Positions 45,207-56,714 of a DNA stretch of 64,000 nt are shown here, in pieces (positions within the stretch are counted from its first letter, which is position 1; the number at the start of each line of letters is the position of its first letter). The DNA comes from Scenedesmus sp. ARA3. Taxonomy: Eukaryota; Chlorophyta; Chlorophyceae; Sphaeropleales; Scenedesmaceae. The position numbers and the translations under genes were made by a program. Location of the stretch: the NCBI GenBank assembly GCA_004335835.1, contig RWJK01001663.1, positions 54,935 to 118,934 on the forward strand. Reading direction: 5' to 3'. The notes below the pieces were generated by a model, which made no database searches, was not told where the DNA came from, and was given only the letters and a program-made list of their open reading frames with translations.

Positions 45207-48200
45207 TTATCTGCACATGCCCTCCAGCTTTGAGCGCACTGCTGGCTCAAGTGAAGCCACCAGCCTGCCCCAGGCCTCCGTGCCCACGCCATCATGCAGG
45301 TAGCGCAGCAGCTGCACCAGCGCCTGCGCCAGTGCCTCATCCTGAATGTGGCGCCAGCTGGTCACGGCGCCTGCAGCAGTTAGTGAGGCGCACACACCAA
45401 GTGACGTCAGGCCATGACGTGATATTGTAGGAGGGTATTGTAGATTAGCAGGCAAGCAAATAGTCGCAAAGTCAACTTCCTATTGGCCCTGGCAGGAAAT
45501 CGACCAGACTTTGCTAAGCAAGCACCAGGAGCAATGCCAAGACAACGTGAACTGAAGCAACCGCATCAACGCTGTGACTCACTAGCAAAAGCGGGGAAGG
45601 CTGTCACTGCTGGCCTCCGCGCCTTGTGAACTCGCACTCACCTAGTTGCTGGTAGCAAAGGCACCATATCATCACTTACTGGCTAAAGGCGGGAAGGCTA
45701 CAAGGCCTGTCCAAACTCGCCGACACAACAGCAGTAGTTACATGTAACTCACTGGCAAAGGCGGGGAAGGCTGTCACTGCAGGCTCTGGCGTTTTGTGCA
45801 CCACTGTCACCAGCCCCCGGAAGGCCTGCTCCTTCTCATAGTCATCCCTGATGTTGCACCCAACCCCACTAGCAAGAACACACCACTATCACTCACCAGC
45901 AAAGGATAACACTACCGCCCACTAGCAGATGCTACCACTGTAACTCACTAGGAAAGGCATACCACTATCAACAAAGGCGCGACGACGACACTCACTGGCA
46001 AAGGCGGGGAAGGCTGTGACTGCGGGCTCCGGTGTCTTATGCACCACTGCCACCAGCCCCCTGAAGGCCTGCTCCTTCTCATAGACATTGTGGATGTTGC
46101 ACTCAACCCCATTAGCAAAGGACACACCACTATCACTCACTAGCAAAGGAATAACACTATCGCCCACTAGCACATGCTACCACTGTAACTCACTAGCAAA
46201 GGCATACCACTATCAACAAAGGCGCGACGACGACACTCACTGGCAAAGGCGGGGAAGGCTGTGACTGCGGGCTCCGGTGTCTTATGCACCACTGCCACCA
46301 GCCCCCGGAAGGCCTGCTCCTTCTCATAGTCATCCCTGATGTTGCGCAGCGCGTTGCACCAGGGGCCCAAGAAGTGCGGCAGCAGCGGCGCCACCTGCGG
46401 GCACAATATACGTGCGGTGAAGCGGGGTTTTGTGACAATGACGTTGCCGCGCACATGTGCTGTTGTAGAGGCGCGACAGGAGGAGCAGGCGAGACCCAGG
46501 TGTTAGCAACAGGCAGGCTGCAGCTGCAGGGCAGGGCTTGCTGGCACACCTGTTTTTGTAACAGGCAGCCACATCATGAAATAATTCGGAACACCAGCAA
46601 AGCACCTGCCTGATCCGGGCACACCACGGCTGCTTAGTCAAGCCTGCTCGCGGCGTTCCCCTGCAAGCTGAAACGGCAAATCGCCAACAACACAGCGATG
46701 TCCACCACAGCCCACCTGATCCGGGCACACCATGGCTGCCCTGCCCAAGCTGATGGCGGCGTTCTCCTGCAAGCTGCGGCTCACGCGCACGCCGCCCATC
46801 AGCGGGGTGGCAGCTGCCTCGCAGACGCGCACGATGTACGGCGCCAGCGTGGCGGGGTTGGCCTGCAGGCAAGAAACGATGGTCGTATGTTGAGCTGGTT
46901 GCGGCTCACAGGGACATCAGAGAGAGCTAGCATGTGCAAGTAATGAGCTCCCTTGCTACTTGAAGTATCTGGGAAACCACAGCAGGCGCGGCTCGCCTGC
47001 AACCGAAAGAGAACACCAGAGCCAATGGAGGCACAGCGTGGCAAGGTTAGCCTGCAGGCAAGTGGTGGACAGCAGCACAGCCGCTGCATCGCACCTGATG
47101 CCGACACAGCAGAGCACACATGGAGCAAGCACACATGCACGTCAAGAACATAACATCAACATGAACAACAATGCAAGCATGTACATGAGCATGCACCTTG
47201 ATCATGAGCTCGCCCAGGCTCCAGATGGCGTTGTTTGCTGACGGCATGTTGGGCTCAGTGAGCGCGGGCACCTCCATACAGGCCAGGCTCAGCTTGACAA
47301 ATTCATCTAGGCGCGGCAGCACGTGGCTGCATTGCAGTGCAGCAGCAGCAGCAGCGGCAGCAAGCACGGCGTGTTGAACAAGTGCATGCGCGCCAGATTG
47401 GCCTAATCAGCAAGCCCTGTCCGCGTTCATTGAGCTTGCATTGGCTGCTGCAGTGCCAAGCTGCGCACTGCATGTAGGGTTTGTCGCCTTCCTGCTGCAT
47501 TTGCCACTTACAGGGCACAAGTCCTACACAACGGAAGCAGGCAAGCCTGCTTGAGCCTATGCACTTCCGCGCGTAGTTCAGAGAAGGACAAAGAAAAGGC
47601 CTGGGGCAGTTGCCACTCTCACCTGGGGCAAGATTCGGCCAGGTCTCCCACAAGCGCTGAACTGGCCTATAAACTGGCATGTAAACTGGCGTATAGTTCN
47701 NNNNNNNNNNNNNNNNNNNNNNNNNNNNNNNNNNNNNNNNNNNNNNNNNAGGTCTCCCACAAGCGCTAAACTGGCCTATAAACTGGCATGTAAACTGGCG
47801 TATAGTTCAGATGACGGCCGCCCTTCTGCTGCAGTTGCCACTCTCACCTGGGGCACGATTTGGCCAGGTCTCCCACAAGCGCTGAACTGGCCTATAAACT
47901 GGCATGTAAACTGGCGTATAGTTCAAATAACGGCCGCCCTTCTGCTGCAAATGCCACTCTCACCTGGGGCACGATTTGGCCAGGTCTCCCACAAGCGCTA
48001 AACTGGCCTATAAACTGGCATGTAAACTGGCGTATAGTTCTAATAGCGGCCGCCCTTCTGCTGCAAATGCCACTCTCACCTGGGGCATGATTTGGCCAGG
48101 TCTCCCACAAGCGCTAAACTGGCCTATAAACTGGCATGTAAACTGGCGTATAGTTCAGATAACGGCCGCCCTTCTGCTGCAGTTGCCACTCTCACCTGGG

Positions 48201-51200
48201 GCACGATTTGGCCAGGTCTCCCACAAGCGCAAAGGCGCTCTGCCTCACGTCGCTTGCGCTGTCTCCGCATGCAGCCAGCACCAGCGCCGGCAGCGCAGGG
48301 CTTGCAGCTGCAACCAGCGGCTCGACAGATGCCCGCAGGCCATCTGCGACTCCTGCAAGCATGTCTAGCGCTGCCATGTGCAGGTCGATGTCATATGAGC
48401 TGGCGCTTCCTGCAAGCTGCAGAGCAGAAGGTGACACAGAAGAAGAGGGAAGGGCAGCAGGCAAGTGGTCAGTCAGCATATCTGGAATGTTGTTATATAT
48501 GAGCTGGCACTTCCTGCAAGCTGCAGAGCAGAAGGTCACAGAGAAGAAGAAGAGGAAGTAACGGCAGCAGGCAAGCAGCGAGTCAGCACGACAGCAGCTC
48601 GACTGCAGCAGACCAACACATCAGCATCACCGCGCATGTTGCTGCTGGTAACAAGCACCGGTCACGCATTTCATACACAGGCTCTTTGCTGCAACTCATT
48701 AGCTCACTCTGCCGCCCCAAATCAGTTTGGTTGAACCAGGACTGCTTGCAGGAAGCCTCATTACAATAACAACCATCAACTCCCCACCCACCTGTGCTGC
48801 CCGCGCCTCCTGCTGCAGCTGCAGCAGCATCACGCCCTTCTCAAACACCGCCTGCGCGTACGGCTCAAACGCCGGCCCCATGTTAACTGACATGTTATTC
48901 AACGCCTCCATGATGGGTACCACGTCCCGCTCCACAAACCCGATGGCCTGCCAGCGGTTTAGCAGCGGCACCACCAGCTGCTGCACTGCTGCAGGGTGCT
49001 GACTCAGCACTCGGCTGCCCACTACGCTGCAGGTGGTGCTGACTGCTTCCAGCACAATGCGTAGGTTGCGGCGGCCGCAGCTGGCGGCTGCTTTAGACAG
49101 CGTGTCTGCGAGCGGCTGCAGAACCGCACACAGAACAGACACAGAAGAGGGCAAGGGTAAGGGTGAGAGTGCTATCACGAGCTGATGTGAGGAGCATCAG
49201 TTTCGTGCATTGTCATGCCTCTGTATGGTCACATCACTGTACATCTAGTGAAGCAGCGTGTGTCCGGAGGCAGGTGCTGCAGCCACACAGCAACCAGCAA
49301 GCGATGTTGCGACATGCAGCAGCAGCGCATGGGCCAACATGCAGGCCTAACCTACACATGGATGAGCCAGGCTTTCCATACGACTGCAGATGTGTTGCCA
49401 ACATGCATGCAACACCCTGCAAGATATGCAGCCAAACATCAGGAGTAGATCAACTGTTGTATCCAGGTAGGCCTGGCCACCTGACAGCAGCAGCAGCATG
49501 TCTTGATGCTGGTGAAAGGCAGGGATGGGCAGAGCTGCACCCCAACACACCTGCAGGCGTGGCACCAGCACAGCGCCATGTGTGCATGCGCCTGCATGCT
49601 CCAGCAGCTCCGCCAGCCCGCTGCATGCTGCTTCCTGCACCCGCCCGTTGCCATCTGCCACGCGAGACAGCAGCCCCGCCAGGATCTGCTCAAACAGCGC
49701 CTGCGTGGTTTGAATATATGAATCATCAGGCAGAGAAAAGAATCAGCGACAACAGCGATGCATGTGGGTTCAAAGTTAGTTACACTTAGGTGATCAGCAC
49801 ACATCTTGTCACTGCATCACAGTTGAACACACATCTTGCCACTTTACGTGTGCCAAGAGCGCTGCGCGTATGCCTTGATCGTGCACTCACCTCATTCCCT
49901 GGCCTAACACGCAGCAGGGGAGCGCCAACACAGTGCTGCAACAGAGTGCTTGAAGCATCTAAAGAAGGCGCCAACAGAAGTATGTCTACGTCTGTGTGTA
50001 TGTTTATGCGTGTGTCACGCACTCACCTCATTCTCAGGTGCTACTCGCGGCAGGGGCGCGCCAGGAGCAATCTCAGCGCTACCGGGTGGCATCAGCACCC
50101 ACTGCACGTAGCGCGAGAGGCACCAGCAGGTGATGATGCGCACCATGGGCCGCGGGTCCTACAAACATAATTGACACAGAGACAGTGACACGTTTGACAA
50201 GCTTTGGTACAACAGCGGGAAAGGAAGAGACAGGCGATGATGCGCACCATGGGCCGCGGGTCCTGCAAGCAGGAACGGGGAGACAGTTACACGTTATAAC
50301 AGAACCCGTTACAAACGTCAGTGCAACGTATGCAAATCACGGCAAGCTCCACGCACCAGCACGTGATGATGCGCACCATGGGCCGCGGCAAAAAAAGAGA
50401 GACAAATAAAAAGTGACAACCCACCTGCAGGACAGGTAGCAGCATCTTGACCATATCTGTCAGGTAGGGCGCCAGGCCCATATGGCACCCCTCACTGACC
50501 GCACCCAGCGCCAGAATAGCACTCAATTCAAACTCTCTTACAAACAAGAAGTGACAACTCACCTGCAGGACAGGTAGGAGCATCTTGACCATATCTGTCA
50601 GGTAGGGCGCCAGGCCCATATGGCACCCCTCACTGACCGCACCCAGCGCCAAGATTGCGCTCTCTCGCACACGCCAATCTGCCTCGCCAAGCCGCTGCTG
50701 CACGATGGGCAGCAGCAGCGGCAGCACGTGCTCATCGTTGAGGTGATTGGACAGCATGTCCAGCGCTGCTGCGCTGCACTTGCGCAGGTTCCACACCCGC
50801 ATGGCCTCGTCATCGTCATCGCCGTCATCTTCATCTGTGAAAGCAGCACCAGCAGCAGCAGCAGCAGCGAAGCGGCAGGGCAGCCAGCAAGTCGAACTCT
50901 GCCGGCGCCACGCAACAGCAGTGAAGCAACATGAGGCAAACAGCAAGCAAGGTGCTGTTTCAGCTCCTGTAGCTGCATGCAGCTGCTTGCAAGATACATG
51001 TGCAAATCACATGTACATGTGATTTGCACATGCGTAGCCCTCAACCTGCAAAACCGCCAGCGAGCACACAAAGCCTGCCTGCCTGCACAGCTAAGCACAG
51101 CTTGCAATAACAGCATCTACAACAACAAAACAGATTGCCGCAAACACCCTGCCACCCACCCTCGCCGTTTGCTGCGCCGTCCATCATGCCACCCTCTGCC

Positions 51201-54200
51201 CGTCCCTTGCCGTGCTTTGCGTGTGTGGGCCGTATGTCCTTTTCACTGTCTGGCTGGCCCTGCTGCAGCTCAGCCTCTTCCGCTGCTTGCACCTCCTCAT
51301 CGTACTCGTCAAAGACCTGTAGTTGCAAGATGAATTTTAGTCGCAATATGGGTTGTTGACTTGCAGGACGGCAGCAACAGGCATATCACATGCAACACAA
51401 ATGCACCTCCTCATCGTACTCGTCCAAGACCTGCATATGCAACAGAAACACAGATGCGATGGAAAGGTGATTTGCTGACTTCCTAGACCCTTTTTGCTGT
51501 CTGGCTGGCCCTGCTGCAGCTCAGCCGGTTCTGCTGCTGCTTGCACCTCCTCATCGTACTCGTCAAACACCTGTGGTTGCAAGAGGAGTTTTAGTCGCCC
51601 GCAAAAAGTTCGCGGGGCATGGTCCGTACGGAAGAGTATATGGGTTGTTGACTTGCAGGACGGCAGCAACAGGCATATCACACGCAGCACAAATGCACCT
51701 CCTCATCGTACTCGTCAAAGACCTCCAGTTGCGAAGGAAACCCAGATGCATATGCAATTCGACCTGCTGACTTGCAGGACGGAGCGCAGCACCAGGCACA
51801 TGCCATGCAACAGCGACACACACAGGTTCAATTCCATGCCCAGGTTACGTCACACATGTCACTTACTAGATTGTCCATTACGTGTCAATAACATGTCTTG
51901 TCTACAAGGCCGCATTGCTCACCATGTTTTTCATGAGCACGGGGATGAGGCGCGCCATCACCGGCACCAGCAGCTCCATGCCCAGATCACTCTCGCAGAA
52001 GGCCAGCCAGAACTCAGCCGCCTCCAGCGCCACCTCATCATCAGCATCCTGCAGATGGTTGCGCAAGCAATCATTATTGATTAGTTGATCATTGTAATGT
52101 GTTGGGTTGTTATGGCATTGATACAGCAAAGGCCAGCCAGAACTCAGCAGCCTCCAGCGCCACCTCATCGTCAGCGTCCTGCAAATGATTGCACAAGCAA
52201 TCAATACTGAAAACAGAACATTCAGAGTTATTATGGTGTGTTTCGATTGCAAACCAGCATTGACGCAGCAAAGGCCAGCCAGAACTCAGCAGCCCCCAGC
52301 GCCACCTCATCGTCAGCGCCCTGAACAGCACCTGAATGAGCCAGAAACGTGTGATGCAAGTGAAGAGACGCGTGGAAGCCAGCCAGAAATCCGCAGCTTC
52401 CAGTGCCACACCGTTAAGCATCCTGCAAAGAAATGTCTGTAAGGGGGCTGGTTGATGTTGTTGTATGACCTGCAGCACCTTCTTCGAGCCTTTTGGGCTT
52501 GCTCTCACACTTGATGACCAGCATGTACTCGACCAGCTGCGGCACCACCCCACACAAAATGAACCACACAGACCAGCTGCGGCACCACCCCACACAAAAT
52601 GAACCACACAAACCTGATCAACAAACAAAAGAGCAGGCTTGTGGCTCAGCTGGTTGCTGACCAGCATGCACTCTACTGATCAGCTGCGCCACCCGCGTGT
52701 ACAAAGGGATCCAAACACACCCAAGTACCAACCCGAGAAGGTGGCTCACCTGGTTGCTGACCAGCATGTACTCGACCAGCTGCGGCAGCTGCGCCTGCAG
52801 CAGCTCCGGGTGCACCGCGATGAGCTGGCAGAAGCCGATGCACACCTCGCGCCGCACGCCCGGGCTCTCATCAGTGGCCAGCTTGAACACAGCCTGCAGA
52901 AGTCATTGGGAGAGCAGACCAACCAACTCAGTATGATGTGTGGCAGACAACCTCGCAGCAGCAGAGGCCAGAGCACGCCGGTCACATGCAACACCAGCAC
53001 AGCCCATGATCTTCTTGCCCTTGCTAAGGAACACGTCGCCGCACAAGATGCGCTTGCTTCAGTGTACTGCGGCAGTGCTGTCTGGAAGCCGGCAGGCATC
53101 TGGCCAAACATCTCGTTGAGCACGGCCAGCGCAGCAAGCGCCACAACCTGATACTAACTAGCTATGATTTGTGGCCGACAACCTCGCAGCAGCAGCGGCC
53201 TCATCACGTGGAAGCACGCTTGCCACATGCAACACCAGCACAGCCCATGATCCTCTTGCCCTCGCAAACGAATGGAGAACACACCAGCAAAATCTATGCA
53301 CTTACCTCTGTGTATTGCGGCAGTGCTGCTTGGAAGCCAGCAGGCATCTGGCCAAACATCTCGTTGAGCACGGCCAGTGCACGCCGCCGCACCTCGGCTG
53401 CGGGGCTGCCCAGCAGAGCCAGCAGCGGCGGCACCAGCATGTTGCTGACCGGCGCGGGCGCGGGGCCCCAGCTGGCACCCACCAGGCGCGTGTCCATCTG
53501 CAGGTGGGTCAAAGATGCGGCACAAATCGATTTAAAACATGTATCAGGATTAGGCGGACGTGGTACATGTCGTTATTATGTTAAAACCACCGTCACAAGC
53601 GTCACTGCTGACCTCACGCGGGGTGGTCTCTCACAATGCTGGCCAAGCCGTCCAGTGCTCCATCAAGTGCACCGCTGTGGCCGCTGCCCCCGCAACCAGC
53701 AAAACCCCAGCTTAACTCATTGTAAATACACTGCTACTTGTCAGTGTGTTATAACAATGTTATTACTCCAACTGCTCACCTCATGTGGGTGGTCCTCCAC
53801 AATCTTAGCCAAGCTGTCCAGTGCTCCATCAAGGGCAGCGCTGTCGCCGCTGCCCTGCAAACTTGCTCCCAGCCACACCACCAGCTCAGGCCAGCCACTT
53901 AGCCCCAGTGTGCCCACTACTGTTGTGGTGATGCTGCCTGCGGTGTGGCGCAACACGCGCTCTGGGTGGCACAGCACGTGCAGCAGGTCACCCTGCGACA
54001 ACACGCCATCAGTGTCATAAGGTTGTCAGCATGTGGGCGCTGCTGGGCTATGTTGCAGCTGCATACATGCATGCACGCAAGCAAAACCGAAAAACTGCGA
54101 GTACAGGCACAACATCGCCCCCAAAAGCCTGCCGCTGCGCCTTCCAAGCATGAGCAACTCATGACGCAACAGCAGCGACAGCTGCCTGCCTCAGTGCATC

Positions 54201-54485
54201 ACAGCACAACTGCCAAACATGCCACCATGCTTGACGCTGTCCAAGGCTGCTGCGCTGCAGCTGCAGCCACGCTTTCTCCCTGCTGCTGATGCTGATGCTG
54301 GTGCTGCTGCTGTTGCTGCTGCTGTGCTGCAACTGCGCTTGCTGCTGCAGCAATGCTTGATCTTGCTGCTGCTGCTGCTGCTGCGCCCCACCTTGATGTA
54401 GTTCCTGAAGTCCTCCGAGAGCCCCGCGTACTGCTCCTTGAGGTTGTTCTTCAGCAGCAGCCCCGCACTCTGGCGCACCTGCAGC

Positions 54486-54524
<39 letters not shown>

Positions 54525-55443
54525 GCGGTTGCGGGCTGCAGCTTCAAACACACTGCGGACTGCTGCAGCTGCTGCTGCACATGACTTGCCAGCGCTGCTC
54601 TTTCAATTACATTGCAATTCTCACAGCAAGCTGCTGATGAAGGTCAGACGGTGATGTGGTGCATGCGCGTTCATGTCAGTGCTAGCAGCTTCAGTCTGCT
54701 CGCTGACCCCAAGCAGCTGCAAGGCCTGTGACCAGCAGTATGAAGTGTTGCTGCTGCTGCTGCTGCTGCCGCCGCTGCTGCTGCTGCTGCCGCACCTCCA
54801 TGGGCAGGTTGTCTCCCTTTGAGAATATGACGGAGAGGTAGTTGTTGAAGTCTGCAACATGCCTTGCCTGGTCCAGCTGCTGCAGGATCTGCGCAAGCAT
54901 TTGCGAAGCAACAAACAGAATGGTTTGTGATACAGCAGCAGCAAGCGATGGCAGAAGGCAGCAGCGCATCCTACAGCTCACAAAACAGCAAGAGCAACTG
55001 CAGTGGAGCTGCTGGGGTAAGCTGGAGCACACCAGCTGCTGCACTACGTGCATGCCGCACAGTGTGCTGTGCTGCTGCATGCTGCTGCATCCTGCTGCTG
55101 CTGCTCCGGCAGTTGATTACGCCTTACCAGTGCCAGCAACGGTATAGGCCAATGCAGAATAACGTGCATGATGCCAGCACCGTTTGTAATGCTGCTGCAT
55201 TGTGCTACTGCTGCTGCTGCTGCTGCTCACGCAACTGCTTTGCAACATCTCCAGCAATGCTACCGGTCCAAGCTACAGCCTTGCAGCATCACAGTCTGAC
55301 CAAATTCCATCAGGCAAGCATTCAGCTAATCATCCCCTTGGCAGTCTCACCAGTGCTTGGTTTGCTCCAGGCTTCTGAAAGTCTGACAGCAGCTGGCACA
55401 GCTGCAGGTAAGCAGCCTCTTGGGGCTGCCATACTAACGCCAT
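45207..55443 (-). CDS. TNPO1: Transportin-1 / karyopherin beta-2 nuclear import receptor
   Basis: HEAT-repeat importin for PY-NLS cargoes such as hnRNP-like and ribosomal proteins. Exons (minus): 55443-55351, 54888-54796, 54478-54392, 53992-53780, 53497-53306, 52893-52750, 52048-51923, 51316-51160, 50834-50563, 50158-50027, 49700-49551, 49115-48792, 48416-48196, 47326-47197, 46862-46716, 46394-46241, 45370-45207. These give 2799 nt and 932 aa, all phases closed; human TNPO1 is about 890-900 aa. Diagnostic segments: WQPQEAAYLQLCQLL at the start, DFNNYLSVIF, QSAGLLLKNNLK, VALEAAEFWLAF, the acidic H8-loop region (DSEKDIRPTHAKHG then EDDGDDDDE), WNLRKCSAAALDML, SEGCHMGLAPYL, RVQEAACSGLAEL, LDMLAGVADGL, VRQSAFALVGDLAK, NNAIWSLGELMIK, WCNALRNIRDDYEKEQAFRG, and a C-terminus near EAWGRLVASLEPAVRSKL. 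Confidence 0.95.
45575..46135 (-). repeat. Copies of the transportin exon 16 3' edge with donor
   Basis: Two good copies (about 45750-45860 and 45985-46100) repeat YEKEQAFRGLVAVVHKTPEP then AVTAFPAFA and GTGAGT; shorter fragments lie at 45575-45610 and 45680-45700. The real edge is 46241-46340, and the intron sequence between is repeated as well. Confidence 0.93.
46600..46675 (-). repeat. Copy of the transportin exon 15 3' edge
   Basis: ctgatccgggcacaccacgg and the following bases match 46715-46760 (ISLGRAAMVCPDQ edge). It lies in the downstream intron. Confidence 0.88.
47641..48213 (-). repeat. 116-bp tandem array seeded by the transportin exon 13 3' edge
   Basis: Units begin at 47641, 47750, 47866, 47982 and 48098; the next unit start, 48214, is inside the real exon. 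The last three intervals are exactly 116 bp. Each unit contains GDLAKSCPR codons and the GTGAGA donor followed by about 80 bp of intron with 'aactggcctataaactggca'. Confidence 0.98.
47700..47749. other. Assembly gap (50 N)
   Basis: Lies inside the 116-bp array, so the true copy number is unknown. Confidence 0.99.
48490..48562 (-). repeat. Copy of the transportin exon 13 5' edge with acceptor
   Basis: atatgagctggcacttcctg then caagctgcagagcagaaggt repeats 48394-48434; it lies in the upstream intron. Confidence 0.93.
49880..49935 (-). repeat. Copy of the transportin exon 10 3' edge with donor
   Basis: cactcacctcattccctggc then ctaacacgcagcaggggagc matches 50020-50065 with changes; in the downstream intron. 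Confidence 0.8.
50225..50395 (-). repeat. Two copies of the transportin exon 10 5' edge
   Basis: gatgatgcgcaccatgggcc followed by gcgg recurs at about 50237 and 50366, against the real 50131-50158 (DPRPMVRIIT). The nearer copy also keeps the acceptor. Confidence 0.93.
50420..50530 (-). repeat. Copy of the transportin exon 9 3' edge
   Basis: About 100 bp (HMGLAPYLTDMVKMLLPVLQ and adjacent codons) repeated almost without change from 50563-50665; in the downstream intron. Confidence 0.96.
51395..51740 (-). repeat. Three copies of the transportin exon 8 5' edge
   Basis: cacctcctcatcgtactcgt recurs at 51405, 51545 and 51696 (real exon 51290-51310). The middle copy extends through AELQQGQPDS. Confidence 0.95.
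52118..52425 (-). repeat. Three copies of the transportin exon 7 5' edge
   Basis: aaggccagccagaactcagc and the following DADDEVALEAAEFWLA codons recur near 52128 and 52270, and decayed near 52378; real exon 52000-52048. Each copy is preceded, on the minus strand, by an acceptor-like CAG. Confidence 0.95.
52490..52705 (-). repeat. Copies of the transportin exon 6 3' edge
   Basis: QLVEYMLVSNQ-type sequence recurs at 52507-52550 and about 52640-52690 (frame lost). A 42-bp direct repeat 'gaccagctgcggcaccaccc' lies at 52530-52614. Confidence 0.88.
53035..53150 (-). repeat. Copy of the transportin exon 5 3' edge
   Basis: About 80 bp (LAVLNEMFGQMPAGFQTALPQY) copied from 53306-53385. The flanking 'cctcgcagcagcag(a/c)ggcc' is repeated too. 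Confidence 0.95.
53610..53695 (-). repeat. Copy of the transportin exon 4 3' edge
   Basis: gccgtccagtgctccatcaa then gtgcaccgctgtggccgctg resembles 53812-53860; in the downstream intron. Confidence 0.88.
54360..54530. repeat. (CAG/CTG)n tracts hugging transportin exon 3
   Basis: On the coding strand (CTG)n precedes the exon 3 acceptor (54481-54530) and (CAG)n follows its donor (54364-54384). Confidence 0.9.
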
Positions 55444-56080
55444 TGCTGCACGCCCTGAGATCGTGCGGAGGTCTAGATTATGGGTATAAAGAACGACTGA
55501 ACATCACAGCTGGTGGGGAAACAGCAGCAGTTGAGCCAGACAGCCGGTTGCAGGAACCGTGCTGCTGTGGCCGTGCGAGGATCCCAGGCGCGGTAGCCGT
55601 GATACACGATAAAAATTACAGTAGATAAGTTTTCGAATCCAAACGGAAACAATCTGTGTCACTGCCTGCGATCACCAGCTCTTCAAGTGGAGGCTCTTAG
55701 TACTGCACATTTGCTTGCTGATATCCGGTTCGTGACTGCACTTGCAAAACGATCTGACCGCATCAAAGCAGCGTTACCACTTGGATCATGACAGACAGCA
55801 CATGTCCATGTGGGCATCAGGGTTTGCTGTGGGTGACAGTTACATTTTCAGTTTGCTGGACAGGCAGCAACAGCGCTGCTGCTCGTGCCAGCTTGAAATC
55901 CGACTGTCATCTCTCAGACCCTTCATATCAACTGCCAGACGTAAGAACACCATGCCTGCCCCTTGTGTGAGCCAGATTCACGAAGAGACGCAGCACACTG
56001 CACTGATGCAATTTCAAAACTTCAAGTTTGAGATGAGTGGCAGTAACAGCAATGCCGCCCGTCAACGCCGCAGCGCAACC
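55444..56080. promoter_or_regulatory. Transportin upstream region and uL4m 3' flank
   Basis: Holds the transportin promoter. TTACA at 55840-55844 (TGTAA on the minus strand) is a candidate poly(A) signal for uL4m. No gene recognised. Confidence 0.4.
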
Positions 56081-56714
56081 TGCCAGCTACCTAGCTGCTG
56101 CCAGGGCCTGCTGCTGCAGCAGCAGCTCCGAGCTGAGCGGAGTCCGTGCGCGCTCCGCTGCTAGGTTGCAAGCGAGGCAACCTGCTGGCGACTGCTGGCG
56201 CCTGCGCACCTGCAGCTTTCCACGGTGCTGCCAGCAGCTGCCGCTTAGTCTGCTTGCTACCCAACTGCTGCCAGCCGCCGCCGCCTGCTGCCGCAGCTCC
56301 GCTGCTAGCTGCTGCCGCCAAGCCGCCAACTTGGCCCGGGCGCCAGTCCCGCTGCACAGTCTGCTCGCTGCCTAGCTGCTGCCAGCTGCCACCGCCTGCT
56401 GCTGCTGCTACTGCTGCTGCAGCTGCCGCCGCTCCACTGCCAGCTGCTGCCTGCGCGCCTCCAGCTTTGCCCGGTACGCAAGCCCCTGCAACATGATCTG
56501 CTTGCTACCTAGCTACTGCCGACTGCCGCCACCTGCTGCTGCTGCCGCTCCGCCGCTGCTAAACTGCTGCCGCTGTGCCTCCAGCTTCACCCGATGCTGC
56601 CAGCCCCGCTGCAAAACCTGCTTGCTGCCTAGCTGCTGCCGCCTGCAGCTGAAGCCACCTGCTGCTGCTGCTGCTGCAGCGCCTGTGCCCACCACTGCAC
56701 CATCTGCTTGCCGC
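56081..56714 (-). repeat. Array of about six decayed copies of the uL4m terminal exon edge, beyond the stop
   Basis: Units of about 85-130 bp share 'tgcttgctgcctagctgctg' (near 56085, 56250, 56358, 56497, 56620, 56703) and 'cgcctccagctttgcccggt' (56457, 56577; real 56813). They repeat the [11 protein letters not shown] to stop part of the last exon. Confidence 0.9.
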
